Shown: positions 23,813 through 31,877 of the stretch, in pieces | Numbering within the stretch: the first letter of the stretch is position 1 | Layout: each line of letters opens with the position of its first letter | Source: Candidatus Paracaedibacteraceae bacterium UBA6184 | GTDB lineage: Bacteria; Pseudomonadota; Alphaproteobacteria; UBA6184 | Length of the DNA: 38,015 nt | Assembly (NCBI GenBank): GCA_002422845.1 | Contig: DITM01000004.1 | Location: forward strand, 1 to 38,015 | Direction: 5' to 3' | Made by a program: the position numbers and the translations under genes | The notes under the pieces: model-generated | Database searches by the model: none | What the model was told of the DNA's origin: nothing | Seen by the model: the letters and a program-made list of their open reading frames with translations, nothing else

Positions 23813-23826
23813 AGAAGGATAATCTT

Positions 23827-24504
23827 ATGAAAAAATTAAAATCATTATTTTTAACAGTTGGGTTATTTATTCAGGGGTGTTCGTTAGAAACACCATTGTT
23901 TAAAGATGGAGAACTACCACAGTCAACTGAAGGTGTCGTGGTATTTAATTTATATATCACAGATGAACATGTAAAAGACGGTATATTATTTGGTGGGGAT
24001 CCAAAGTACTTATATACAAATAATAATTGGGGTTTAGAGAATAAAGTATTAAAATTTACGCAATACAACCATATATCTACAAGCGGGATAAAAAGCAAAT
24101 ATATTATCTCACGGGTAGAAGCTGGAACATATATGTTGAAAAATTTTTCAATTGTATACTCATACTCCGGTGGAAATTTTGTAAATACGATTACAATTAG
24201 CTCGCCTCAATATACAAACAAATACCATCCGCTTACTTTTTCAGTACGTCCAGGCGAAGTAAAATATTTAGGTGATATTGAAATTCAAAAATCAACGACC
24301 TCTGGTAAAGGTTTCCAGCCAATTTTTAAAATTCACAACCGATTTGCGGATGCAAAGAAATTTATGGATCAAAAATATCCATCATTGTCTGAAAAATTAA
24401 GCGAATCACTTATGCAAAAAACTCAAGGACAAGTATTGATCGAGAAGCTATATTCCTCAGTTGATACATCAGATGTATTAAAGGATGTTGAAGATGCAAA
24501 ATAA
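23827..24504 (+). CDS. Predicted lipoprotein of unknown function
   Basis: MKKLKSLFLTVGLFIQGC is a lipoprotein-type leader with Cys18 at the end of a slightly atypical lipobox (IQGC). GAAGG is close before the ATG. The mature 208 residues are rich in Tyr, Lys and Asn and appear mostly beta in the first 150 (VVVFNLYITDEHV, GTYMLKNFSIVYSYSG, YHPLTFSVRPGEVKYLGDI), suggesting a sandwich fold, then a helical end. Overlaps the next lipoprotein gene by 11 bases, so both are co-expressed. Function not recognised. Confidence 0.6.
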   Translation: MKKLKSLFLTVGLFIQGCSLETPLFKDGELPQSTEGVVVFNLYITDEHVKDGILFGGDPKYLYTNNNWGLENKVLKFTQYNHISTSGIKSKYIISRVEAGTYMLKNFSIVYSYSGGNFVNTITISSPQYTNKYHPLTFSVRPGEVKYLGDIEIQKSTTSGKGFQPIFKIHNRFADAKKFMDQKYPSLSEKLSESLMQKTQGQVLIEKLYSSVDTSDVLKDVEDAK

Positions 24505-25285
24505 GTTATTAGCTATAGTTGTCGCTCTATGTACATCTGGGTGTGGCACCATATACAATGGTGATGCGTTTTTAGATAAAGCTCAAGAAAAATCTATTTT
24601 AAATAGAAAGTTTGGCTCTGTATTTAATTATAAAGAGGGAAGAATCTTTGTTGTTGGATCCAAACAGTATGTTTTAAATGTGTTGAAAAAAATGTCTGAA
24701 AAACACAAACAAATTTATGAAGTTATTTGGAACAGAAAGTCTGCATTCGTTAAATATACTGCTGATAAGCTATATGAGATAACTGTTCATCCAGGAAACA
24801 CGACAGAAATTAATAAATCTGAGTTAAGCACATTTGAAACTTATGCATATATTGAATTTGAAGAACCTCAAGGGATTTCGCCTCAGTTCAAGCAGCAACT
24901 AATAGATGCATTCAAAGAAGAGCAAGCACCGCATGATCCTCATGAACATATTAATGGAAAGTACACTGTTAGCTTGAATGTGGAAGATGTAAAAGTTAAA
25001 TTAGATCAATTCTTTAAAAAATTATACCCCACCGCAATGGTTAGAACAGAAACAATTCATGGAAAAGTTTATACAGTAATTAGCGTTAGCCGTCGAGAAA
25101 ATGCTGAAATAAAATCACAAGATAATATTTATTATCTTGTGAAAGATTTGGGACTTGGGCAATCACAAATTCAATTACACTCTGGAAATGTTTCATCGAT
25201 AACTAATGGCACGATGTTAGGGATAGCTTCTAAAGAGAAGTCTCAGCAGTTGTTAGATACTATCGTCAAAAAACTTGGTTTTTAA
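24494..25285 (+). CDS. Predicted lipoprotein of unknown function, paired
   Basis: MQNKLLAIVVALCTSGC is a good lipobox leader with Cys17. The ATG at 24494 is chosen over 24485 because AAGG lies 9 bases upstream. The body has an N-terminal alpha/beta part (VGSKQYVLNVLKKMSEKH) and three similar segments ending in strands (AFVKYTADKLYEITVHPGN, VYTVISVSRRENAEI, IQLHSGNVSSITN), possibly a repeated small domain. It starts inside the previous lipoprotein gene and ends before a strong terminator. Not recognised; the pair may form one envelope complex. Confidence 0.58.
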   Translation: MQNKLLAIVVALCTSGCGTIYNGDAFLDKAQEKSILNRKFGSVFNYKEGRIFVVGSKQYVLNVLKKMSEKHKQIYEVIWNRKSAFVKYTADKLYEITVHPGNTTEINKSELSTFETYAYIEFEEPQGISPQFKQQLIDAFKEEQAPHDPHEHINGKYTVSLNVEDVKVKLDQFFKKLYPTAMVRTETIHGKVYTVISVSRRENAEIKSQDNIYYLVKDLGLGQSQIQLHSGNVSSITNGTMLGIASKEKSQQLLDTIVKKLGF

Positions 25286-25292
25286 TTATTAT

Positions 25293-25320
25293 AAAGGGCT
25301 CTTATGAGCCCTTTATTTTT
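25293..25320. terminator. Rho-independent terminator after the lipoprotein pair
   Basis: AAAGGGCTC - TTAT - GAGCCCTTT followed by ATTTTTT. It lies between converging genes and may also serve the minus-strand gene ending at 25320. Confidence 0.9.
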
Positions 25321-26234
25321 TACATACCTGTATATACACTTAGAAGTACTCGTCCACCAGCAGCAGCTAATTGGGTCGGGTCTAGTTTGCTTACGCCATT
25401 GGTAAGCAGCTCTATTAGTGATTGATAGGCTGATATAGTTTCTTTTGCTTTTGTTAGTGATCGCAGCTGTAAGATACTGGATAGAAAACGTTCTTTCATC
25501 TCATCTAATTTATAGGGCTCAACTGGACGTTCTGGGTGTGAAATCAGCACCACACAATTTTCACTTAAAACTCGTTGCAATAAGCACGGATGTGCTATTT
25601 GAGCAAATCGTTCAGGTGTCATAAGGGGTTGCTCTGTCACAGAAACATCAGAGAAATCTTGTAAATCAATGCATGTTAAATTCCCGCAGCCCTCTCCAAA
25701 CTTTTCCTCAAATTGACGAAGGTTTAATTGACTACTACTTAAACTAATATGTGTTAATGCTGGGTTGTTTTGAAACGTAGTTGGATCTAACGGATTAAAA
25801 CACGTGCAATTTGATACGGTTATTTTTGTATACCACATTGTTGACCGAGGAATGATTAAATCCTCAAACATTCCACCATTAATATGTATGGTTGGGGGGA
25901 CTAGCACCTGAGGTGAAACAGAAATAAACTCTTCTTCGTTTTGGTCTTTAGCAGCGGCCTTCAGTGTAGAAGGTGGGGGTGCAGTTGGTATTATTCTTGA
26001 TGCAAAAGTGTTGTTTTGAAGGGCAGATTGAGCGACTTCAGTTGCAGTCCCATCATGAGACTCATCAATTTCATCATCTGAAGAAGATGCTGCAAACCTA
26101 GCCCGAGATTGGCTTGGCGTTGAACCACCTTCAGAATGCTCAGATTCAGCAAGATGTGATTCACTAGCTGTGCAGAGATGAAAGAAACTCATTAACATCA
26201 CACATACAGAGCTTCGGAATATATTCATTAACAT
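25320..26234 (-). CDS. Exported BspA/LRR_5-like protein, paralogue 1
   Basis: A leader (MLMNIFRSSVCVMLMSFFHL then CTAS) is followed by about 100 residues rich in Ser, Glu, Ala and Pro, probably disordered. Residues 135-200 read as one to two BspA-type leucine-rich repeats: ITVSNCTCFNPLDPTTFQNN, PALTHISLSSSQL, NLTCIDLQDFSDV. The segment ERFAQIAHPCLLQRVLSENC (208-227) matches DLATFLEQHASPTLLQRIL in the next gene, so the two are paralogues. AGAGGA lies 6 bases before the ATG. Surface or secreted binding protein is inferred. Confidence 0.62.
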   Translation of the reverse strand: MLMNIFRSSVCVMLMSFFHLCTASESHLAESEHSEGGSTPSQSRARFAASSSDDEIDESHDGTATEVAQSALQNNTFASRIIPTAPPPSTLKAAAKDQNEEEFISVSPQVLVPPTIHINGGMFEDLIIPRSTMWYTKITVSNCTCFNPLDPTTFQNNPALTHISLSSSQLNLRQFEEKFGEGCGNLTCIDLQDFSDVSVTEQPLMTPERFAQIAHPCLLQRVLSENCVVLISHPERPVEPYKLDEMKERFLSSILQLRSLTKAKETISAYQSLIELLTNGVSKLDPTQLAAAGGRVLLSVYTGM

Positions 26235-26255
26235 GGTAATTCCTCTTTAAAATGC

Positions 26256-26283
26256 AAAAAAGGGGAGCGTTTTTACTCCCCTA
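26256..26283 (-). terminator. Rho-independent terminator after paralogue 2
   Basis: On the minus strand AGGGGAG pairs with CTCCCCT over a TAAAAACG loop, then TTTTTTG. It separates the two paralogues, so each is transcribed apart. Confidence 0.85.
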
Positions 26284-26297
26284 AAAGTTAAGACTGT

Positions 26298-26975
26298 TTA
26301 TTGTCCGAATAAACCAAGTGTTAAAGTGCTTACCCATCCTTTTTGTGCTGGAGCAGCAGCTTTTTCTTTTGCGATTTGTTCAATAAATCTTGAAGATCGA
26401 ATTAGCAAGTGTATCGCCTCTTGAGTATAGACTCCATCTTTTGCAAAATTTGCCATGGTTATTCCTGTGTCTGCCATGTCAATAATTAGCTTACATTTTC
26501 TATCCAAAATACGTTGTAATAAGGTTGGAGATGCATGCTGTTCTAAGAATGTCGCTAAGTCTACACCTGTGGTGCCTTTAAACGAGACAGCTTCAATGGC
26601 ATCGCACCCAGCTAAGAATGTATGTCCCTCAAATGGGGCTAAACTAATAGTACTGCCTTCAAACGATACTTTTTTCAATGAAGTGTTGCCTTGGAAGAAC
26701 CAAGGGTCAATAGCCGTTAATACTGAGCTTTTAATTACAATTTGATCGGCGTTATTTTCTGCTGCGCGAGCAAATGGAAACGTTGGGCATGTTTGATCAC
26801 TGATCGCTAAAATTCGTTGTTCAGCCTTTTTTGAATTTGATGTGAATTTCATCATGGTTTGTTCAGCGCCTGGCTGGGTTGCTGTAGTAGCATCCTTTAG
26901 ATCTGCAGCCGCAGAAATCGATGAAAATGAAAAGCTTGAAATTAATAATGCGGATAATAAAGTTTTCTTAGACAT
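26298..26975 (-). CDS. Exported BspA/LRR_5-like protein, paralogue 2
   Basis: A clear signal peptide (MSKKTLLSALLISSFSFSSI then SAAA). Residues 80-145 follow the BspA repeat pattern: IVIKSSVLTAIDPWFFQGN, TSLKKVSFEGSTI, AIEAVSFKGTTGV. The LLQRIL block (162-167) and a C-terminal helical tail (AIHLLIRSSRFIEQIAKEKA) align with paralogue 1, which has LRSLTKAKETI in the same place. It lacks the long disordered insert of paralogue 1. Duplication in tandem suggests host-facing diversification. Function unknown. Confidence 0.62.
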   Translation of the reverse strand: MSKKTLLSALLISSFSFSSISAAADLKDATTATQPGAEQTMMKFTSNSKKAEQRILAISDQTCPTFPFARAAENNADQIVIKSSVLTAIDPWFFQGNTSLKKVSFEGSTISLAPFEGHTFLAGCDAIEAVSFKGTTGVDLATFLEQHASPTLLQRILDRKCKLIIDMADTGITMANFAKDGVYTQEAIHLLIRSSRFIEQIAKEKAAAPAQKGWVSTLTLGLFGQ

Positions 26976-27092
26976 GTTAGACTCCGTTATTAAGTTGAAT
27001 TTTATTTAAGTGTCTATCTGTAAGTTAACACTATTCAGAATACGAAGTGAATACTAAAAAACAGTGAACATTATGAAAAATAATGTTGATAT

Positions 27093-28145
27093 TTATTTAA
27101 AGGGTAAAAAACGAATTAAGCTTTGAATACCTTTGCTAATCCCGTGCCCCATTAATTGCATAAACTCTGATACGGAAGATTTAGTGCTAATGCTATTGCT
27201 ATTGTTTGATGACATCCAAGGATGCACTGGATTGAACCTTGCACTTGCTGCCATATAATCTGACATAGATACTGACGGAATACCTTGGGTTCTGAACTGC
27301 TGGCGCAATGTATCAATCGATTCAAGATACCCTTCAATCCCATGATTGCGCATCACGTCAGAATGAGTTTTCGGTAATAGAATCACGTTGTTGACGACCC
27401 CATACCCCATAAACTGTGCTGGCATATAAATCGCAAGGTCTAGTGGATTTTCAATTCGCATTGTTCGATTATTGTTTTTCTTATTATACGATAGTGCGGC
27501 CAGTGGACACATTACTTTTGGGGATCCAAATACAATTGTTTCAATATCTAAGTTTTCATATTGATGTTGCAGATACTGTGTTAACAGTTGTGCAAGACCA
27601 GCGCCCATACTATGTCCATAAATTTTGATTTTATGCGGATAAGTATGCAGTGAACCTAATTTCATTTCTAAAATATGAATGATTTTGGGAGTCATAGCGT
27701 TTGATATGCTTAAAAAACCAGCATGATATAACCCGGGAGCATAAGGATAATGCGTTAAAGTAGATTCAAGATTGGTAATATGATCTGATTTTCGAGTAAA
27801 GTTCATTCCATGAAAGGCAATGATTATTTCTTTATCTAAAGGAATGACTATTGCACCAGCTTTTGGGTGTTTTGAATCATCGTATACATCAACAGCAATG
27901 TCTTTGTAAGTATTAACTAATTGACGGGTCCCTTCATGCTGGATCGATTCGATATTATCGGGATGTAGATGGCTTAAAAAATACGATAAATTGGCATAAC
28001 AACCTGCTGCATAAATACGATCAAAAATGCAGGCGTGTAAATCAAGCGTAGCAGGCAAAGGAAATTTTTTTATACTAGCAATCAGAATCGCTTGATCTGT
28101 ATCAACTTGAATATCCGGTGTATGTGATGTGTCAACATTAGCCAT
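27093..28145 (-). CDS. Class 3 lipase-like alpha/beta hydrolase
   Basis: The nucleophile elbow GHSMG carries Ser179 (IKIYGHSMGAGLAQLLTQYL), typical of the Lipase_3 family of triacylglycerol lipases and phospholipases. The oxyanion strand IIIAFHG (107-113) and FGSPKVM (206-212) fit. Candidate triad partners are Asp236 (IENPLDLAIYMP) and His268 (VMRNHGIEGYL). No signal peptide is visible, so export, if any, needs another route. Eukaryote-like lipases of this class are common in intracellular bacteria. A terminal amphipathic stretch (ISKGIQSLIRFLPFK) might bind membranes. Substrate unknown. Confidence 0.78.
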   Translation of the reverse strand: MANVDTSHTPDIQVDTDQAILIASIKKFPLPATLDLHACIFDRIYAAGCYANLSYFLSHLHPDNIESIQHEGTRQLVNTYKDIAVDVYDDSKHPKAGAIVIPLDKEIIIAFHGMNFTRKSDHITNLESTLTHYPYAPGLYHAGFLSISNAMTPKIIHILEMKLGSLHTYPHKIKIYGHSMGAGLAQLLTQYLQHQYENLDIETIVFGSPKVMCPLAALSYNKKNNNRTMRIENPLDLAIYMPAQFMGYGVVNNVILLPKTHSDVMRNHGIEGYLESIDTLRQQFRTQGIPSVSMSDYMAASARFNPVHPWMSSNNSNSISTKSSVSEFMQLMGHGISKGIQSLIRFLPFK

Positions 28146-28305
28146 ATTCAGTAGCCTTTGGAAATAAATAATATTGTGTTCTCTGGGTGTTATAAGTAAG
28201 TATAGTGGTAAATTGTTTATTATTTATGAAAAGGTTGGCTAATTTTATATTATATTTTGCAATATAATTGCAGTCCCTTTATACTAAATAAAAAAGGAAA
28301 TATGA

Positions 28306-28644
28306 ATGAAAATATTTAATCTTACTGTTGCGTTAGCCTTCAGCTTAACCCTTGTTGCAGGGATGGGATCAAAAAGCAAACCAGCAACTACAATAGATGA
28401 ACCCAAAGTATTACCCGAATCAACACGTGCTTCAGCCCCTCAGCAGGTGCCTGTTGAATTGATTGAAAATACGGCCGAAGATAATCACCAAGTTGAAAAA
28501 GACTTGGATAAAGCTAAAGCACAGACCAATGATTCGACAGGGAATAAAAAAGCTGCAAAGGTGACAAAAGCCAAGCCTTCCACGGCTAAAAAGAAAAAAG
28601 CAGCACCTACTAAAAAATCACCTGCAAAACCCAAAAAAAACTGA
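28306..28644 (+). CDS. Exported lysine-rich histone H1-like small protein
   Basis: A hydrophobic leader (MKIFNLTVALAFSLTLVAG) precedes a 90-residue mature part with no cysteine and low complexity. Its last 40 residues are Lys/Ala/Pro/Thr repeats (KKAAKVTKAKPSTAKKKKA, PTKKSPAKPKKN), as in histone H1 tails and bacterial H1-like proteins. AAGGA stands 7 bases before the ATG at 28306. Cytoplasmic H1-like proteins lack leaders; this one appears exported. Binding to host DNA, RNA or to cell-wall polymer are equally open. Followed by a terminator. Confidence 0.6.
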   Translation: MKIFNLTVALAFSLTLVAGMGSKSKPATTIDEPKVLPESTRASAPQQVPVELIENTAEDNHQVEKDLDKAKAQTNDSTGNKKAAKVTKAKPSTAKKKKAAPTKKSPAKPKKN

Positions 28645-28677
28645 GATAAAATAGTCTTTTCCTATTGATCCAGATAT

Positions 28678-28707
28678 AAAGGCGGGGGGTAACTCTGCCT
28701 TTTTTTA
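28678..28707 (+). terminator. Rho-independent terminator after the Lys-rich gene
   Basis: AAAGGC pairs with GCCTTT over a G-rich loop and is followed by a T run. Confidence 0.75.
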
Positions 28708-28824
28708 TTGATCTAATTTTTCAAAATTAATCTTTTTATAACTTTTTTGTCCGACACTAAGTTCATGGTACATCTCAAGCGCCATTTTCATTCAATTTTT
28801 ATGTATATTCAAAGGAGTCATTCT

Positions 28825-29616
28825 ATGAAGAAATCACTACTATTGCTAACGACGATCGTATCATTTAGCCTGCCTGCGGTATCAGCGGCACTTCCAGATG
28901 CGGTTGACACGGGAAATGGTGTTGGAGTACCTGGCAGTATTGTTTCAACTGCACCATTTGGAGAAGCTTCGGATGCATCACGAGCCGTTGCAAGTGCCGA
29001 AGATTTAGTAAAAATTAAAGCTCATATTCGTGGATACGGTTCAACATTAGGCTTACCTGATAAGATTGAGGCTGTGGGGAATGTAGGATGCTGTGCTTTA
29101 TTTAGCACTACGTTTAAAGTAACAGAACGCTTTTTATTAAATGAGCTTGCAGGGCAAGTATTAACGCACTTTTTGGCGATGGCAATGGATGATTTTGCTG
29201 ATGGAAAAATGGATGGAATTGCCGATGGAAAGAAAATTTCATATGCAAAAGAAGTGGCTAAATTATTAGGAGTTCAAGTTTCTGAAGATGAATTGAAATC
29301 TGCACCTATTGATAATACTTTAGTTGTCCGCTTAATTGGATTTAGTGCTGATGTAGTAAGTCGTCTTGTAGAAACTGGGGGTCAAAAAGATCAATTGATC
29401 GCAGCTGCGAGTGCATTTGCTAAAGAAAAAATGGATAAAGCTAGAAAAAGCTTGGCCGTTGCGTTAATTCAAGAAACTGACAGAATTATTTCATTAGAAC
29501 TCGGCAATGGAAAAATTGATGGATTAGATGCGAATGGTATCGCCATTGATTGGAAAAAAGAGATGCAAGATTCTGTTGCACGCTCATTGTCTCGTGTTTT
29601 AGATGGTGTACTGTAA
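28825..29616 (+). CDS. Exported protein of unknown function
   Basis: AAAGGAG (28811-28817) selects the ATG at 28825, which starts a signal peptide (MKKSLLLLTTIVSFSLPAVSA). The longer in-frame reading from 28747 is rejected. The mature 240 residues look mostly helical, with a cysteine pair (NVGCCALFSTTFK) and several Asp-Gly-Lys turns (FADGKMDGIADGKKI, NGKIDGLDANG) that recall Ca-binding loops but do not form a full EF hand. I do not recognise the family. It converges on the ProX-like gene. Confidence 0.55.
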   Translation: MKKSLLLLTTIVSFSLPAVSAALPDAVDTGNGVGVPGSIVSTAPFGEASDASRAVASAEDLVKIKAHIRGYGSTLGLPDKIEAVGNVGCCALFSTTFKVTERFLLNELAGQVLTHFLAMAMDDFADGKMDGIADGKKISYAKEVAKLLGVQVSEDELKSAPIDNTLVVRLIGFSADVVSRLVETGGQKDQLIAAASAFAKEKMDKARKSLAVALIQETDRIISLELGNGKIDGLDANGIAIDWKKEMQDSVARSLSRVLDGVL

Positions 29617-29621
29617 ATACC

Positions 29622-30113
29622 CTAAAGTACCGGTATTCGAATGATTGACGGTGTATGATTAATGTGTGTGCAAAACGTTAAAAAATCCTTGGGCGCAACA
29701 GACACCGTCATATCATTTCGTAAGGGGTGAAAATTGATTAAACTATGTCCTAAAAAGTCTTCATCCAAAACAAAGGTGACTTTGTTGTCTGTATCATTCA
29801 GTAAACCATAGGGCGTTACTGAACCTGGCGTTAAATCTAAATGTGCTTTTAGATAGTCTGCATTTGCAAATGACAGCCCGCCTTTTCCATAAACTTTCGA
29901 CAAAGTCTTTAAATCGACCCTTTTTTGATCAATGACTGAAACTAAAAAGAAATTATCTTTCTTGTCTTTTAGAAATAGATTTTTGCTATTAGCACCTGCC
30001 AGCACAATTCCAAGCTTTATTTCATCGCCCACAGAAAATAATGGAGGATGCGTATGTACTATAAATTTTATAGTAGTGTCTTGAAAGATCGAAAATAATC
30101 GTAGGTGCGGCAT
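29622..30113 (-). CDS. YbaK/ProX-type aminoacyl-tRNA deacylase
   Basis: This freestanding editing family removes mischarged amino acids, usually Ala from tRNA-Pro. The catalytic-lysine region is NSKNLFLKDKKDNFFLV, and GSVTPYGLLND is the family's signature loop. The VLDEDFLGHSLINFHPLRND segment is also typical of ProX. At 163 residues it matches. It lies 6 bases downstream of brnQ in the same direction, so it is probably co-transcribed with it. Confidence 0.85.
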   Translation of the reverse strand: MPHLRLFSIFQDTTIKFIVHTHPPLFSVGDEIKLGIVLAGANSKNLFLKDKKDNFFLVSVIDQKRVDLKTLSKVYGKGGLSFANADYLKAHLDLTPGSVTPYGLLNDTDNKVTFVLDEDFLGHSLINFHPLRNDMTVSVAPKDFLTFCTHINHTPSIIRIPVL

Positions 30114-30119
30114 TCATCA

Positions 30120-31265
30120 TTATCCCAAAAATTTCACTGCAATCATTATAAACGTAATCGTGTAAAAGACACTCTTTTTTAATGTTTTTTGGTCTTTTAT
30201 GAAAATGCTTAAAACGGTCAAGGCTATTAATCCAGGATAAGATACTTCTAATGCTGGCGCCAAAAATGCAGCGATTCCCTTAAAATCTAACAAAGAGATA
30301 AAAAAGGATACTGCGGTTGTTCCAGCTAGCATTATTGGAAAATAAGACGGTTTTAATTTAAGTGTATCGACCAAGTAACGTGCATAAATATTATTCAGTG
30401 CAACCGCTGTGGTTAAACATGAAAAGACAATCGCGATACCAATAATAAATGCAGCTGATGGGTTTAATGCATACGTTGCAATGGTGGGTAACATTAATTC
30501 AGGCTCAACGTTTTGAATTAAGTCGCTGTAATGTGCACCCAAAAATACAAACCCAAGGTATACAACGGCCAACATTAAAGCCCCCACAATGCTTGGGGAT
30601 AAGGCAGCTTTAGCAATGACGTGGTGATCATTTGTTTTGGGCAGAATGGCTTTAATTTGATTGAATACCAATGCAGAAAAGAAAAAGGCAGCAAATAAAT
30701 CCATGGTTTGATACCCGATCAAAACGCCCTCAGTTAAAGCAGATACTGCCGGCATCCCTGTCGAAATAGTCGGTGAGTACACGATCCCTACACCAATTAA
30801 TATCGCCAATGCAGTAAGTTTTATGGGGCTCATGAATTTAGCAATCATCTCCACCATAATGTTGTCTTTAAGACAAATTACATAGGTTAGTAGACAGAAA
30901 ACCAAACTAAATATAGTTAAAGATAATCCAGGGAATAAGTAATCCATCCCACCATGTGCTACAGTGATGCAACGTGGTACAACTCCAAAAGAACCTAGCA
31001 ATGATAAAGTGAATAGGGGTAAAATTAATCCTGCAATTTTTCCTCCCTCGGCAAAGAACGATCGATAACTCCCTTTATGAAGTTTTATTACAAACAGCCC
31101 TAAGAAGGGTAAAAAGATACCTGTTGCAAATAATCCTAAAAAGCCTAAAAACCAATTTTTTCCAACCAGTTGACCCAATTGCAGGGGGAATACTAAATTC
31201 CCTGAGCCAAAAAACATGGCAAAAATTGCAAATCCATATACAAACATTAATTTATGTTGTTTCAT
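30120..31265 (-). CDS. brnQ: Branched-chain amino acid carrier BrnQ (LIVCS family)
   Basis: A cation-coupled transporter for Leu, Ile and Val. The N-terminal FAIFAMFFGSGNLVFPLQLG is the family hallmark, and roughly eleven or twelve hydrophobic segments follow. At 381 residues it is somewhat short for BrnQ (about 430). GGAG 6 bases upstream favours the ATG at 31265 over 31277. Import of branched-chain amino acids, with the TrpXYZ-type importer, fits a bacterium depending on its host for amino acids. Confidence 0.87.
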   Translation of the reverse strand: MKQHKLMFVYGFAIFAMFFGSGNLVFPLQLGQLVGKNWFLGFLGLFATGIFLPFLGLFVIKLHKGSYRSFFAEGGKIAGLILPLFTLSLLGSFGVVPRCITVAHGGMDYLFPGLSLTIFSLVFCLLTYVICLKDNIMVEMIAKFMSPIKLTALAILIGVGIVYSPTISTGMPAVSALTEGVLIGYQTMDLFAAFFFSALVFNQIKAILPKTNDHHVIAKAALSPSIVGALMLAVVYLGFVFLGAHYSDLIQNVEPELMLPTIATYALNPSAAFIIGIAIVFSCLTTAVALNNIYARYLVDTLKLKPSYFPIMLAGTTAVSFFISLLDFKGIAAFLAPALEVSYPGLIALTVLSIFIKDQKTLKKSVFYTITFIMIAVKFLG

Positions 31266-31418
31266 TTTGTACTCCAAAACAGCGATTAATTTTTTACTAT
31301 AACAATAAGGGGGATAGATAAATTATATGACCGTGACGGCCACATTGACGACGAAAACGATAGGATATGATGTGATTAAATTTTTCATAATCAAAACCTA
31401 TCACAGGGATATATTTTT

Positions 31419-31427
31419 TGCTATAAC
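31419..31427 (+). promoter_or_regulatory. Extended -10 promoter of csaA
   Basis: TGCTATAAC, 30 bases before the csaA ATG, is identical to the element at 15158. Confidence 0.45.
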
Positions 31428-31456
31428 TTTTTAATACATAATAAAAGGTGTGAGTC

Positions 31457-31795
31457 ATGGCAACTATTACATATGAAGAGTTTGAAAAAGTAGATTTGCG
31501 TTCTGGAACCGTTGTAAAAGCAGAGGCATTCCCAAAGGCACGTAACCCAGCATATAAAGTATGGGTTGATTTCGGGGCAGAGATCGGGGTTAAACAAACC
31601 TCCGCGCAAATTACGCATCACTATACGCCTGAATCGTTAATCGGTCGATCTGTAGTCGGATGCATTAATCTTGGGGAAAGAAACATTGCCGGATTTATCT
31701 CACAGTTTTTATTGGTGGGGTTTTCGGATGAAACTGCAAAAATTGCTTTGATTACGGTTGATCCAAGCGTTCCGAATGGACAAAAATTACATTAA
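31457..31795 (+). CDS. csaA: CsaA-like tRNA-binding protein
   Basis: A single tRNA-binding OB fold related to the C-terminus of methionyl-tRNA synthetase. The pattern is FEKVDLRSGTVVKAEAFPKA, YKVWVDFG, KQTSAQITHHY and FLLVGFSDETAKIALI. CsaA is a 110-residue dimer proposed to act as an export-related chaperone. Length (112) and end (NGQKLH) agree with it. GTGTGAGTC precedes the ATG; the ribosome site is weak. Confidence 0.88.
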   Translation: MATITYEEFEKVDLRSGTVVKAEAFPKARNPAYKVWVDFGAEIGVKQTSAQITHHYTPESLIGRSVVGCINLGERNIAGFISQFLLVGFSDETAKIALITVDPSVPNGQKLH

Positions 31796-31877
31796 TCTGT
31801 TCAGGGTTAAATGACGTCTTGTTAAGACAATAGCAACCTTCCAGTGGTAACATGTGGCTATTGGAGAAATAGATATT

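Noticed and set aside
29160..29560. EF-hand calcium sites in the exported protein at 28825
   Set aside because: The Asp-Gly-Lys turns do not reach the 12-residue EF-hand loop pattern with its closing Glu.
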